Source: Rhynchopus sp. YZ270_cl-10 (Eukaryota; Euglenozoa; Diplonemea; Diplonemida; Diplonemidae). Taken from it: a stretch of 64,000 nt of DNA. Made by a program: the position numbers and the translations under genes. Positions within the stretch are counted from its first letter, which is position 1. Each line of letters begins with the position of its first letter. The stretch is from assembly GCA_964035575.1 (NCBI GenBank), contig OZ037895.1, positions 558,001 to 622,000 on the forward strand, in the 5' to 3' direction. This document shows positions 49,500 to 59,890 of the stretch, one piece after another. Below the pieces are notes generated by a model. The model did no database searches and was not told the DNA's origin. It saw only the letters and a program-made list of their open reading frames with translations.

Positions 49500-49532
49500 A
49501 GACAAAACGCCTCTACGGACGTAGGCACTGCA
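49500..49532 (+). repeat. HR2 fragment
   Basis: GACAAAACGCCTCTACGGAC, then GTAGGCACTGC. The GCCTC/GTAGGC stem is kept. Confidence 0.5.
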
Positions 49533-49556
49533 TCTCTTTGTTTTATGAAAAAAAAA

Positions 49557-49602
49557 TTGTTGGAATAGTGTAGTTGCCACCTGTTATCACCAAGCTCCAC
49601 TG
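49557..49602 (+). repeat. HR8 repeat (diverged)
   Basis: TTGTTGGAATAGTGTAGTTG, then CCACC and CTCCACTG. Confidence 0.4.
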
Positions 49603-49783
49603 TCCCTAAAACTCACGTAATAGCCTCGGATGTTTTTAGCATTCCCCCAGAGCTCTGAGCTCTGGACCCCCCAAATCCTGGAAAAATAACACAAAAAAAT
49701 GCCACGTAAAACTTTGAGAGAAATACGTAAAAAAAAAACCACAGCGAAAAAAAACGCTCAAAATAATGAGAAAAATGCTAGTG

Positions 49784-49802
49784 AAGATGAACCTAAGCCC
49801 TA
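49784..49802 (+). repeat. HR1 5' half
   Basis: AAGATGAACCTAAGCCC matches the HR1 start exactly and then diverges. Confidence 0.4.
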
Positions 49803-50427
49803 TTGGTTGGTCCATCCTTTACAAATCAGATTGATAAAAATCAAAACCAAGCCATGCGACGCTCTCTCACAACACTATATGAAAGGTAAAAACGAGAGCA
49901 GCATAACATATCCAAACCACACCACACCACATCACGGACAATCGCGCAATCTTCCTCAGAATTCCTCCACTCCACAAACTAAAAGTTTGCCAAGATGAAC
50001 CCAACCCTCATATATGCCTACTCAGAGCAACACTGCACACCGATAACTCAATTATCTGCCCACACATTTCACATTAACGCTAACACTGAACGAAGCGGAA
50101 GTTCTGCTGGTAGTGACGATATGGGCGGCATCGGTGCTGGAGATGTGGGTGTCGGTGGAGGTACAATGAGGCATGATGTGTTTCCAGCGATGTCTACAGA
50201 CGAGTGTTCTGCCACACAAAAAAACGCCACCCTGAACCGAAGGGAGGATGATTGCGAAGGTGGCACATCAGCATTTCCAAGACAGTGCGATGGAGATGCA
50301 GCGCCATATAGCTTGTCGTGAGCGAGCGGAGCGACAACACCCCAACCAAAGATGCGCTGTTGTACTCAAATTGCCACCCATGCCAAGGATGCGCATTATT
50401 TGCGGCAAAAAATAAAAATACCCTCGC

Positions 50428-52135
50428 TCACTTGACATTCAACATCTTCGCAACGCTGTTGATCATGCACCCTGCCCGCTCCTTTATTGTGCTGATCTTT
50501 GCACGTTGACGCCGCTTCGTAGGCATGGTATGAGAGAGGAACTGACAGATCTGTATGAAGGATGTGTTTTTTGAGTACACTTTTTTTTGACAATCTATTT
50601 GCTATAGTATAACTGCCCATTCTGACAGTCTCTAGAAACAACACTGTGGCAGCTTACTGTGCTTAGTCACCTAAAAGAGTATGTACAAAGAAACAAAGCA
50701 CAGTGCAGACCCCTATATGATAAAGGGGTTGAAAGGATACTTTGCAAAACAATGAAGCAAAAAAAGAGCGATAATTCTGAAGACATACCGTTCGGATGAG
50801 GGCAGGGCGTACGATGCAGTGCTGTGCGCCTTCACCAGCACCCTCCTTCTCGTTCAGCAGAATCTGGGCAAGCAGGAACACACGCACCCCATGCACTTCT
50901 CTTCCGTGACTCTGTAACAAAAAGAAAAACGATGTTAGGGTGTCAACAACGTTTCTACAACACATCTCAATGCAGGAACATAGAAAATCCCATTAGAAGG
51001 AACCACCCACCCTATGACCACTCCCCCAAAAACCCCAATTGAAATAATGTTTGTAATATGCGCATATGCCCACCACACATCTACCACTACGCGAACAATA
51101 CTTTTGAAATAGCTGTCCACGAGAGAGTGTTCAGGATATTCTCCCCATTGAGTCTTTTCATACCATCACCGCCTTTCGATATCTGAAGGATGGGGAATAC
51201 GACTGTGAACTTGAGTTGCCTCCCCAGCAGACAGTGCTGCCGTCACAGAGCAGCGCTGTGGAGTGGTGCCCCCCCGCATCGATGGCGGTTGCCTTGAGCT
51301 CCCCTTGGGGTGGGGTGTACTGCGTGCTGTTGCCCCCCCATGAAACGACCGTTCCATCCTTGAGCAGTGCAAGGGAGTGCTGTCCACCTGCAGCCAGCTT
51401 CACAACGGTCTTTCCCATAGAGCGGAAGGACGGTGGGAGCGCCTGGCCGTGGCTGTTGTCACCCCACCCCACAACCCCTCCATCCGCGAGCAGTGCTAAG
51501 GAATGCGCTCGCCCTGCCGTCATCGCAACCGTCTTCCGATTCCCAAACTGCGGCGGACGTCCCGGACCCATCCTCGGATTGCCACCCCACCCTTTCACCG
51601 TCCCATCATCAAGCAACGCGAGAGAGTGATAACACCCTGCAGAGATGCCTATCGCATAGCGCGGTGCGTCAAACTTTGGGACAGTCACCTGTTTTTGGTC
51701 GTTGCAGCCCCAAGCCACAACCTCACCGGTATTAAGAAGCGCCATGGAGTGGCGGCCTCCTGCAGAGATGTCTACAATGTACGCGCCAGGTGGCACCACA
51801 CCGCGTGGGGGAGTGCATTGCTCGTCGTTCTGGTAGCCCCACCCCACCACCGACCCATCATTTAAAAGCGCCAAGGAGTGGAAATACCCCGCAGAAATCG
51901 TGACCGCCTTGCGCCCATTAAACAACGGCAGCGACGGAGACTGCAGCACAGTCTGTTTATGGTCGCTCGCACCCCACCCAATCACACTCCCATCCTCAAG
52001 CAAGGACAACGAGTGGGCGACACCTGCGGCTGACATCGACCCCCCCTCCTCCTGCCCCGTGTACTTTTCCTGTGTGGTGTGATGTCTTGAGAAAGAGCTG
52101 TGGATAGGGTATAATAAAGTACAATGATGTGCCAT
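50428..52135 (-). CDS. RCC1-repeat protein, three exons
   Basis: Exon 1 is 51164-52135 (ATG at 52135; a second ATG at 52036 directly precedes the repeats). Exon 2 is 50789-50911 and exon 3 is 50428-50541. Junctions are phase 0 with GTATGA and GTATGT donors, giving 402 or 369 residues. Exon 1 encodes about six RCC1-type blades marked by SAGxxHSLALLxDGxVxGWG, a propeller that in RCC1 relatives binds GTPases, chromatin or ubiquitin partners. Exons 2 and 3 (HGVRVFLLAQILLNEKEGAG and RQRAKISTIKERAGCMINSV) leave the repeat pattern and are helical and basic. Exon 1 is secure. That exons 2 and 3 belong to this gene rests on matching splice sites and phases only. Confidence 0.65.
50652..50673 (+). repeat. 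HR1 3' half
   Basis: CTTACTGTGCTTAGTCACCT. It lies in intron 2 of the RCC1-type gene. Confidence 0.45.
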
Positions 52136-53249
52136 ACGTTGTACGTTTGTCTTGAGGGGAGGGAGGAGGGGAGGAGGGGATGCAGGGATGAAGGGGGAGA
52201 GTGAAAGAAAGGAACCTAAATGAAATATGTCTCGAGGCACACACACCCCACCCAGATACCACAGTCTGAGGGTTTTTGCAGACACGATTTTTTTTTGCTT
52301 TTTTTTTCCGTCTGACATTCTATACAAAAGGCATCATTCCATAAAACGAACGGACATAACTGCCGTGTGTTGCATTTTTCTTTTGGGGGTTAAGTTGTGC
52401 CACGTAACCCGCATTGCCAAGGAGCTCAGTCATATTTGAAGAGTTTTTCGGACGGACAGAGCTGTCACCAAAGAAGGCGTGCTTTTGGGGGGTGCATCTA
52501 CAAAAAAAGAACAGAACACTGTTGGAGAGGAAATACATCTCATGAAACCAGATTTTGATAACATATCAGGTCAAGATGGGTCTCGCTTCAAAACAACTAA
52601 ACCCAACAAAAGAAAGTTGAAAGTGCAAACACCTCACCGTTCATCGGCGGACACAGACACCGGGTGGAACAAAACAAAAAGAGCAACCGTGGGCAAAGTA
52701 AGCGCGTGGACAGAAAGGGCTGTCAAATCCGCTTTGTTACGTTACCCGCAAAAGGGTTTGTTGGTGAAAAACATTTCCGAACATTGACCTGACTGGGCTA
52801 GACATATGTACACATATACACTAAATGGGCAAACCCGGTATCATTTTTTCAAACACAAACAGAAAAAAAATTTGAAAAGAGACGCACCCATCGAACCCGA
52901 AGGAACTGTATGTAATGAATGACCTCAACAAAACTGACAAAAACCCCCCCTCCCCCCTTGCCAAAAGCACCCTTGTACACTAAAAGACAAACCCACTAGT
53001 ATAATATTGCACCCACAACGAATGAGACGAGGTTCGTGTACTGTCACCCTTTTGAAGGAAAGAATACTATTTTCTCTTGTTCGACGCTGCGAAAGTGTTT
53101 CACCCTTCTACAACCTACACAGACTTCTGTGTCCCCCCTGAACCCTTTGATTCTGTCAAGGCAATGCTGGAGGCATGGATAGAGCGCGTGGTCCTGCGAC
53201 TGCATATTTTGTGTACAGTCAGTTGACTCCAAGCGAACACTCAACCCCT
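52136..53249. other. Intergenic spacer
   Basis: Apart from an HR2 copy (52614-52664) I see no gene or clear element. Confidence 0.45.
52614..52664 (+). repeat. HR2 hairpin repeat
   Basis: AAGTTGAAAGTGCAAACACC, then TCACCGTTCATCGGCGGACA. The 3' part is lost. Confidence 0.65.
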
Positions 53250-54326
53250 TCACTCTGCAGTGGCAATGTCTTCGTTCATGAGTACGTCTTTCATTTCGCT
53301 TTGTCGGGTGAACATTTTTCCTGCATCAGGGGTTGTCAAACACTTGAACACAAGCCACATGAACAGAAGCAGACCGGCGAAGGCGCCAATGATGTACAGC
53401 ACAGAGAGACTTGACCCTTCGTCGATCTCTGGAGGTGCTGATGTTTGCGACACCATGGTCACCGACACATAACGGTCTCCCACACGCACGCCAAGCGAGC
53501 CTTCGGGGGTGAACGCCACTGCCTTGACATCCCCTTCGACGACAGACGTGGTCTCATTCTTCTGCGCCTCCCAATCCCACAGCACCGCCCCGGTAGGTCC
53601 GCCCACTGCCACAATGCTGGCTGGGGAGAACGCAACACAGCTGCCACCAGAGGGGATGCTTTGCTGTTCGCCGTCCACCACGGAGGCCACTACGGTTTCG
53701 TCGTCAGAGACACTGACGAGGTGGCGGTTGTCCTGCGTGAAGTCGATGCCACGCACAACAGAGTTGTGTTGCACTGTCGAAGCAGAGTCCGCCCCGGTAA
53801 TCACCACCTTGCTTCCGTCAGCATACGCAAATAGTGTACCGTCTTTGCTGTACGCAACCGGGCCCCCACCAACGGACCTGGTATATTCCTTCACAACACT
53901 GCCGTTGTGGGTAAGATCTAACACAAGAAGCGATGTGGCGGAGCTCCAAGCAAGCAGTTCATGAGACATAGCAATGTATTGGCAGCCCTCGTTGGTTTGA
54001 ATGACATCTGTCTGGAGCGGAAGAATGGGCTCAGAGAGCGAGAACAACGTGACATCGGGCTGCGCTGTGCAGACAGCCAAAGCCGCGCTCAGAGGGTTGA
54101 AGGCAAGCGCCTGCACGTCGGACGTCACCAAGATGTTCGCTACACTAGAACCGTCCTTCTCGTAGACATACACCGCTGACCCCGCATCTGTCGCGTACCG
54201 TCCTGTACTGCTGTAGGCCAGAGTGCTGCCTACGCCCACCGTCTGGTTGACAGCGCAAGGGTACTGCGTAGGGTCACCACAACTACTCGACAGCACCACT
54301 GCAAGCAGCACAGCGATTTGCATCAT
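53250..54326 (-). CDS. Type I membrane beta-propeller protein
   Basis: Intronless, 358 residues; adjacent ATGs at 54326 and 54323. A cleavable signal peptide (MMQIAVLLAVVLSSSCG) leads into about seven WD-like repeats in the lumen or outside the cell (AYSSTGRYATDAGSAVYVYE, then AFNPLSAALAVCT, then AFTPEGSLGVRVGDRYVSV). A membrane span (LSVLYIIGAFAGLLLFMWLV) and a ~35-residue tail follow. Extracellular WD-like propellers on a single span are uncommon; Sec12/PREB has the opposite topology with a cytosolic propeller. No catalytic motif was seen. It could be a receptor or adhesion protein. Confidence 0.7.
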   Translation of the reverse strand: MMQIAVLLAVVLSSSCGDPTQYPCAVNQTVGVGSTLAYSSTGRYATDAGSAVYVYEKDGSSVANILVTSDVQALAFNPLSAALAVCTAQPDVTLFSLSEPILPLQTDVIQTNEGCQYIAMSHELLAWSSATSLLVLDLTHNGSVVKEYTRSVGGGPVAYSKDGTLFAYADGSKVVITGADSASTVQHNSVVRGIDFTQDNRHLVSVSDDETVVASVVDGEQQSIPSGGSCVAFSPASIVAVGGPTGAVLWDWEAQKNETTSVVEGDVKAVAFTPEGSLGVRVGDRYVSVTMVSQTSAPPEIDEGSSLSVLYIIGAFAGLLLFMWLVFKCLTTPDAGKMFTRQSEMKDVLMNEDIATAE

Positions 54327-55017
54327 AAGGTATTGTGTGGTTGTTTTGTGGTTCTGGACAAAAGGTGCGTTGTGTGGGAGAGGTGGAAAATAGGTGATGT
54401 CAACAGACATAACAGTGGGTCTGCCACCCGTGGCGTCTCATTACACCTACTAGGTCAGGGGACAGGGGGCCTGATGTTGAGATGGACCCGGTTGGAAGTG
54501 TCCCGAACGCTGGTGTCACCACAAGAACGTAAGTTGCTGCAATTGGTACCTTTTTTTAGGGGTGGGGACAAGAAAGTGACGAATAAGATTGAATTAGACA
54601 CAGGCGTCAAATACGGACTTTTTTTGCTTTGTTTGCGGGTACCACACTAAGGAGGGAAGTAAAAGTTAAATGTGCTAGCAAAAATCATCACAAATCAAAA
54701 TCGTTTGTGATCGCGGAAAGATAATACTCCTATCGCAGATGATAGGGTGGCTGGATGCGTAATCCTTTTCTGCGTTTTCATTCAGTGTGAAACTTCTGCA
54801 GTGAAGATATATTGCCACACCTACCAACACCTTTCCTCAGTCATTAGTTGAACACAGATAACAGGAAGAACGAGGGAAAAACTTTATAAAAATGAATGAG
54901 CAACACATCAATGAAACATAGAAATAGGTTGCACGAGTGAACACAGCACGGGGGGTGAAAAGGGTGGCATTTGGGGGGTGGGGAGAACGTTAGGTTACCA
55001 CTTCGATCCCAGTGGGT
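54327..55017. other. Intergenic spacer
   Basis: No coding exon and no clear HR repeat were seen. Confidence 0.4.
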
Positions 55018-57261
55018 TCAGTTTAACTTGCATTCACACGAGGATACGGTACAGACGACTGTCACACTACAGATGCCCGTGGTACATAAGGCAACACTGC
55101 ACTGATGGCCAACAACAACATGAGACTGGGGGACTGAATAAGAGAATGAATACGCTTCACCCGCAGAAACGGTTACTCCCAGAGTGAGAGCCCCTGGGCT
55201 TGTTGCTACGGATTGAACACGAACACGCGACACCGTCACGATCTTTGCTGTCTCTCCATACAGAACCCACCCATATGGAAGGATTGGTGCAGCCACATAA
55301 TACTTATGTCCAAGGGTTTTGGGTGTCGTGGTTGGCTCTGGGCACGAAGGGAACATAAACGTCACAGACGGCGTCAATGCTGCTACTCCCTTTTGCGGTC
55401 CGCCCCAGAACTCCCACACAGCATACTCTGTAACGTTATCCCCAAGGCGCATGTCATTTGAGGCTACTGTAAAGGTATCGTGAAGGTTGAGCCCAAGCAT
55501 GTAGGTCCATCGATGACCATCCACCTCGGAGGAAGTGGTCCAGACGTTCGGAGCATTCCCTGTCTTAAAGATTTCAAGGAAGGTGCTGTCCATGTGTGTG
55601 AGAGGTTTGTCAGCACGGAGTAGTACTCCATCCGCACGGCAGGTACGCATGACAAGATCTCTATCCATGGCGCCAACCATATCACCAGGACCGTATGGAC
55701 CGCCCATTAAAAAGGCAATTAACGTCTCGTAAGCGGGGTCGGCCCTCTCTTGGCCTCCTTGTGTTCCATTTGTCCATACATTGTCAGCGGATGGCCAGAC
55801 ACCCATCGAATACATCAACATCCCGCTGATGCCAAGAACCAAATGAAAGTCGGGGTCGCCAGTTGCATCTTTGGAACCTCTTCCGTTTGTGACCTGCTTC
55901 ATCTCGGAGGACTGCAGTGCGTGGACTGGATCCATCATGCAGAGCTGGAGGGTCACATTGTGGAATACGGCCGCGTCGTCCATTGCAGACAGCCATAGGT
56001 TGCCGATGGAGATGTTTCGGTTCAGCAGAGTGGTGGCGGAGTTTGTTGTCGAGAAGAAGTCCTGTTCGAACATCCGCATGCCTATGTCCGTTCCGTTCTT
56101 GAAGAGGTCCAAGTAGAAGCGTTTGTCTATAGGGAGTGAGTGGTTTGTCGTGTCAAAGTAGAATTCGTAGTCCTTCACATAAATGTTGTCAGCGTTGTAC
56201 ATAGCCACGTAAAGCGAGAGTGGGGTATCCAGCCATGTTGTCATCCCCGAGGGGAACACATTAGGCAGAGGTTGCCATTCCATTAGCCCCCCGACATCGC
56301 CATGTGCCTGTGAATACCACCAGTCATCCCATTGAAAGTAACGCAAAGGGATGTCCCTCTTCTCTGCATCTGCCTTCACAGCTTTGAGTGCCTCTTCAGC
56401 ATTTTCAAACCCTGGGTGTTGGTGATAATAGAAAGCGCCGTGGTCAGTCCAATACCCTAAATGGCTGAGGATAAAGTCGTCGGAGTACTGTACTCTTTGC
56501 TTCTCCCCTCTGCTAAGAAGGCAGTCGCCCCAATCGACGACAGTTTGGTTGATGCTGTGGCCAAAATACATAAGTGTTTGGTGGGTGTGCCCGGCAGGGA
56601 TCTCTTCGATGCTGCCTTTGACCCCAGCAGCAAATACCAGTCCATCGTCTGCTTTCGCGTGGATGGAAGTCATGAAGTTGCTGTAGGGCCCGATCATCAC
56701 AGCACGCAGCTTTTCGTCAAACAGGAGTAAGGGAATGCCTCCGTCATTTCCCCCCCAGAACCTCGTCCACCTAGACACATTGCTGCCGGCTAGTTGGTTT
56801 CCATTCCACGCAATTTGCGCCAAGTCCATTTCCCCTTCTGCGACAAGAAACTTTGGAAATGAGGACACAACCGAATCCTGCGACGCAGGTGCACCTTCTT
56901 GCTTCGCGGTTGCAAGGTAGGTGGTTTCAAACAGCAAGGCAGGGCGGTTGCTGAAGACTTTGATTGTTGTGGTCACGATAGTTGCTGCTCCTGTCCAGTT
57001 GACGTCAATGTGTGTGTATGCACCCAGGTGTGCATCGACGCCACTCCCACGCGATACATTCGTTAGCACAAGAGACTCGCCCCACAGCATTGGGTTGGGC
57101 GTCTCCTCGCCCTTGAGAAGGAGGTGTCCGTCTAGCCACACATGATACGTGGCACCGGACACGTTCACAGCAACACCATCGTACCCCTTGATGACATCAG
57201 CCGAACTGCACGACAGCACCGACATCAACCACATCACAAACACACCACCTAAAAGCCGCAT
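55018..57261 (-). CDS. Secreted glycoside hydrolase, alpha-galactosidase superfamily-like
   Basis: Intronless, 747 residues. The ATG at 57261 begins a signal peptide (RLLGGVFVMWLMSVLSCSSA). A ~240-residue N-terminal beta domain is followed by a TIM-barrel region with LGYWTDHGAFYYHQHPG, RYFQWDDWWYSQ and GMRMFEQDFFSTT, the arrangement of GH36-like and Sip1-type alpha-galactosidases. Acidic residues in QWDD and EQDF are candidate catalytic residues. Ten or more NxS/T sites fit secretion. The last ~30 residues are Cys-rich (CSVALCTTGICSVTVVC), perhaps a disulfide knot. The substrate cannot be told; alpha-galactoside or glycan debris is plausible. The GH36 assignment is tentative. Confidence 0.65.
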   Translation of the reverse strand: MRLLGGVFVMWLMSVLSCSSADVIKGYDGVAVNVSGATYHVWLDGHLLLKGEETPNPMLWGESLVLTNVSRGSGVDAHLGAYTHIDVNWTGAATIVTTTIKVFSNRPALLFETTYLATAKQEGAPASQDSVVSSFPKFLVAEGEMDLAQIAWNGNQLAGSNVSRWTRFWGGNDGGIPLLLFDEKLRAVMIGPYSNFMTSIHAKADDGLVFAAGVKGSIEEIPAGHTHQTLMYFGHSINQTVVDWGDCLLSRGEKQRVQYSDDFILSHLGYWTDHGAFYYHQHPGFENAEEALKAVKADAEKRDIPLRYFQWDDWWYSQAHGDVGGLMEWQPLPNVFPSGMTTWLDTPLSLYVAMYNADNIYVKDYEFYFDTTNHSLPIDKRFYLDLFKNGTDIGMRMFEQDFFSTTNSATTLLNRNISIGNLWLSAMDDAAVFHNVTLQLCMMDPVHALQSSEMKQVTNGRGSKDATGDPDFHLVLGISGMLMYSMGVWPSADNVWTNGTQGGQERADPAYETLIAFLMGGPYGPGDMVGAMDRDLVMRTCRADGVLLRADKPLTHMDSTFLEIFKTGNAPNVWTTSSEVDGHRWTYMLGLNLHDTFTVASNDMRLGDNVTEYAVWEFWGGPQKGVAALTPSVTFMFPSCPEPTTTPKTLGHKYYVAAPILPYGWVLYGETAKIVTVSRVRVQSVATSPGALTLGVTVSAGEAYSFSYSVPQSHVVVGHQCSVALCTTGICSVTVVCTVSSCECKLN

Positions 57262-57762
57262 GGTGTCCTTCGTGTACTGTTTGCTGTGGGGAATAGGATT
57301 TTTAAAAGTACAGGTGGGTAGGGATGAGTTCAATTAGTAGTACTGCAGCATAGAGTACTGTTCGGTTCTGCTGTTGGTTGGGTTTCTGGCAAACGTCGAA
57401 ATCTTCGGCGACAACGTGATGTGTGCGACTATTTTTGAAAACAAGGAACTCCCCTTCATCACTTCTTACCCCTAACACACGCCACTTTTTTCGAACCCCA
57501 AAATAACAGTAATAGTCTCAAAAAGTTACACCACCCTGACTGTTTTCAGTTTTCGCAGTGTTTGGAAATGTCGCTCTTCGAACGCAGCCAGCTGCGCGGT
57601 GGATATGGAAATAAAAGTAGGAGAGTGGGGATGTGGTGCTGTATGGCAGTGTGGCGGATAATACCACCCCTTGCACAGAGGTGCAAAGTTGGGAAGGGGG
57701 CAGGGGAGGAGGGGAGGAGGAAGAACACAAAGGCTACGTCATTGGAGCAGAAGGCAGGCGGC
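57262..57762. other. Spacer between histone H3 and the glycosidase
   Basis: No gene or clear repeat was seen. Confidence 0.4.
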
Positions 57763-58203
57763 TCAGAGGTTGTCCCCACGGATGCGGACGGTGTAGCTGA
57801 GGTCCTTCTGGATGAGGGTCTTCTTCTTCCTGTGGAGCTGCAGGATCACGGCACCCTCAAACACGCTGATCAGGTACTGCTCGCTTGCCTCCTGCAGCGC
57901 CTCAAGGGCAGACGCACGGAAACGCATGCCCGTCTTGTGATGCTCCATCGCTTCACGCACAAGGCGCTGGAAGGGCGCCTTCTGGATCAGCAGCTGTGTC
58001 CCCTTCTGCAGTGCCTTGATCTCACGCATCGCAACAGTTCCGGGCAACCAGCGGCCAGACTTCTTCACCACCTTCCCCTTCTTGTCCTTCTTCTCAGCGG
58101 GCTTGTAGTTCAGCTTCGTCATCGGCTTCCTCTTCTTCTGCTCACCGTCCTTTCCAGTCGACGACTGCGACTTCTTCACTGACTTGGCAGGTGTGCGTGG
58201 CAT
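57763..58203 (-). CDS. Histone H3 (highly divergent)
   Basis: Intronless, 146 residues from the ATG at 58203. The core is recognisable (WLPGTVAMREIKALQKGTQL, KAPFQRLVRE, ALEALQEASEQYL and RIRGDNL). The N-terminal tail shares almost nothing with canonical H3: no ARTKQTARKS, no ARKS at the K27 site, and a longer Lys-rich stretch instead. The usual DTNLCAIHAKR region reads GAVILQLHRKK, so the H3-H3 dimer Cys and the conserved CAIHA segment are lost. Standard K4, K9, K27 and K36 marking is therefore unlikely. It is the last gene of the cluster, 253 bp after H2A. Confidence 0.92.
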   Translation of the reverse strand: MPRTPAKSVKKSQSSTGKDGEQKKRKPMTKLNYKPAEKKDKKGKVVKKSGRWLPGTVAMREIKALQKGTQLLIQKAPFQRLVREAMEHHKTGMRFRASALEALQEASEQYLISVFEGAVILQLHRKKKTLIQKDLSYTVRIRGDNL

Positions 58204-58456
58204 CTTGTTGTGTGGTTGTTGTCTTGGTAATCTGTCGGGTGTGGTTTGTATTTGTCTTTGTGTCTGGGTGTGGTGAAGGGCAAGAAACAAATTCATGGCA
58301 GGGCAAGAAATAAAAAATAGGATTCCGCTGCTCTTTTTTTGTCACATATGCGGTGCGCAGTCACACCACCTCACACCCTCATATCGGGTGTGAGGGTTCA
58401 AAATACAAAAATAGTTGGAGGCAAACTCAGCAGACGGATGTCGAGAGCGTGCTCGC

Positions 58457-58942
58457 TTACTTCTTCGGGGACGACTTCTTGGGGGAGCCCTTCGACTTCT
58501 TGCTCTTCTTCCCCTTCGACTTCTTCGTCTTCTTCGTCACGCTGCCAGAGGACTTCTTCCTGTACTTCTTGTCAGTCGCCTTCAGCGCCTCGTGCACTCC
58601 TCCGCCCACACCTCCACCCGCAATCGTCACGTTCGACAGAAGGTCGCCAAGGTCCTTGTCCTCACGCACGGCAACACAGATGTGGCGGGGCTTGATCTGG
58701 TGCTGCTTCTTGTTCTTCGCCTTCTTCCCCGACGTTGCTGCCTTCGCAGACACGTTCAGAAGCTCGCCTGTGCAGTACTGCAGCACAGACGTCAGGAACA
58801 CTGCTGCAGTGGGGCTCACACGCTTTGCGTACCTTCCCTTCTTCAGCGCACTGCCCACACGTCCCACAGGGAAGGTCAGACCAGACATCTCAGACAGAGA
58901 CACAGACGGTCCCCTCTTCACTCCCTTCTTTGCGCCGACCAT
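58457..58942 (-). CDS. Histone H2A (divergent)
   Basis: Intronless, 161 residues from the ATG at 58942. Core motifs are LTFPVGRVGSALKKGRYAKR, AAVFLTSVLQYCTGELL, KPRHICVAVREDKDLGDLL and VTIAGGGV. The loop before KPRH is extended by a Lys-rich insert, and the C-terminal tail (~45 residues) is a Lys/Ser repeat (KKSKGKKSKKSKGSPKK). Of the six nucleosome acidic-patch residues, E56, E64 and E91 equivalents become Q, N and K, which should weaken docking of H4 tails and remodellers. There is no SQ motif of the H2A.X type. Confidence 0.92.
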   Translation of the reverse strand: MVGAKKGVKRGPSVSLSEMSGLTFPVGRVGSALKKGRYAKRVSPTAAVFLTSVLQYCTGELLNVSAKAATSGKKAKNKKQHQIKPRHICVAVREDKDLGDLLSNVTIAGGGVGGGVHEALKATDKKYRKKSSGSVTKKTKKSKGKKSKKSKGSPKKSSPKK

Positions 58943-59157
58943 TGTTTGTCTTGAGGGTGTGTTGGTGTTGGAATATCTGAAGCAGAAAGGTGTGGTGTGT
59001 GATGTGCGAGTTGAGTGGAGGGTGAGAACCAAAAGTAAGTTCGCTGTTTTGTTTGTTCATTTTGCTTTACAAAAAGACGGCGGCAGTACCACCCACGCCC
59101 CCGTGTATGAAACAGGGGCCGTGTATTAACTCAACAAGCAGCATCACCTCACCTGCT

Positions 59158-59622
59158 TCACTTCCTCGGGGAACCCTTCTTCTTCGTCGGGGATCCCTTG
59201 CCCTTCTTGCCCTTCGCCTTCAGGGCCTTCGCGTACTTGGCCACGGCAGCAACTCCCGCAGACAGGGCGTGCGACGCCATCTCATCGGGGAAGTGCATCT
59301 TCACACCCGCCACAATGGCACCGCTGCGCAGCGTCTTCTGGCCCGCAAAGTGGTTTGCGCGGCCCGCCTCCTCCGCAATGCGCTCAAACAGGTCCACCAC
59401 GAACGAGTTCACAATCCCCATCCCACGCGACGTGATCGCAACAGAGCTCTTCTTCCCCGACTTCGTCGACGCCTTCACACCAAAGGTCTGCGTCATCAGC
59501 TTGTGCACGAAGCTCGAGTAGCTCTTGAAGTTGTGCTTCTTGATCCTCTTCCCGTTCTTGTCCAACTTCGGGCCTCTCTTCGCTCCCTTCTTTCCTGAGG
59601 ACTTCTGTGGCGATGGTGTCAT
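59158..59622 (-). CDS. Histone H2B (divergent)
   Basis: Intronless, 154 residues from the ATG at 59622. Shared features are SYSSFVHKLM (canonical SYSIYVYKVL), GMGIVNSFVVDLFERIAEEA (GIMNSFVNDIFERIAGEA) and the downstream QKTLRSGAIVAGVK helix. A ~10-residue basic insert (STKSGKKSS) lies in loop 1. The C-terminal helix SHALSAGVAAVAKYAKALKA replaces the canonical SEGTKAVTKYTSSK, so the ubiquitinated TKYTSSK lysine context is absent. The tail is Lys/Gly/Ser-rich. Confidence 0.9.
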   Translation of the reverse strand: MTPSPQKSSGKKGAKRGPKLDKNGKRIKKHNFKSYSSFVHKLMTQTFGVKASTKSGKKSSVAITSRGMGIVNSFVVDLFERIAEEAGRANHFAGQKTLRSGAIVAGVKMHFPDEMASHALSAGVAAVAKYAKALKAKGKKGKGSPTKKKGSPRK

Positions 59623-59890
59623 CTTGTTGGGTTTGTTGGTGTGTTTTACAAAAAGTATCTGGTGGTGGTGGTGGTGTGTTCGGTTGTTTGTGCTACGTTC
59701 TTACCATAAAGAGGGAGGGAGCAGGTTTCGTATCGAATTTTGTGTTTTTTTTTAGAAAAAAAAGGGTGGCGTCAACTACGCCACTGTGCTGTCGCAGACT
59801 ATACACAATACAACAGTCCGTAACAGCACAGCTTGGAACAATAGAAAAGAGTAAGAAAGACAAAGCTCACGTTTGCTGTCACGTCACAGC

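Larger units (their letters stand above)
45606..50427. other. Gene desert with repeats and a hAT-like MITE
   Basis: I found no supportable gene. It contains an inverted repeat (46701-46801), HR1, HR2, HR7 and HR8 copies, an AT-rich palindrome cluster (47160-47330) and a MITE (47361-48009). The plus-strand open frame at 49995-50321 has no recognisable domain. Confidence 0.5.

Noticed and set aside
49995-50321. Plus-strand open frame of 108 codons with GIGAGDVGVGGG
   Set aside because: No domain, no support on the opposite strand, and the composition looks like GC-rich spacer. It could still be a small exon but cannot be defended.
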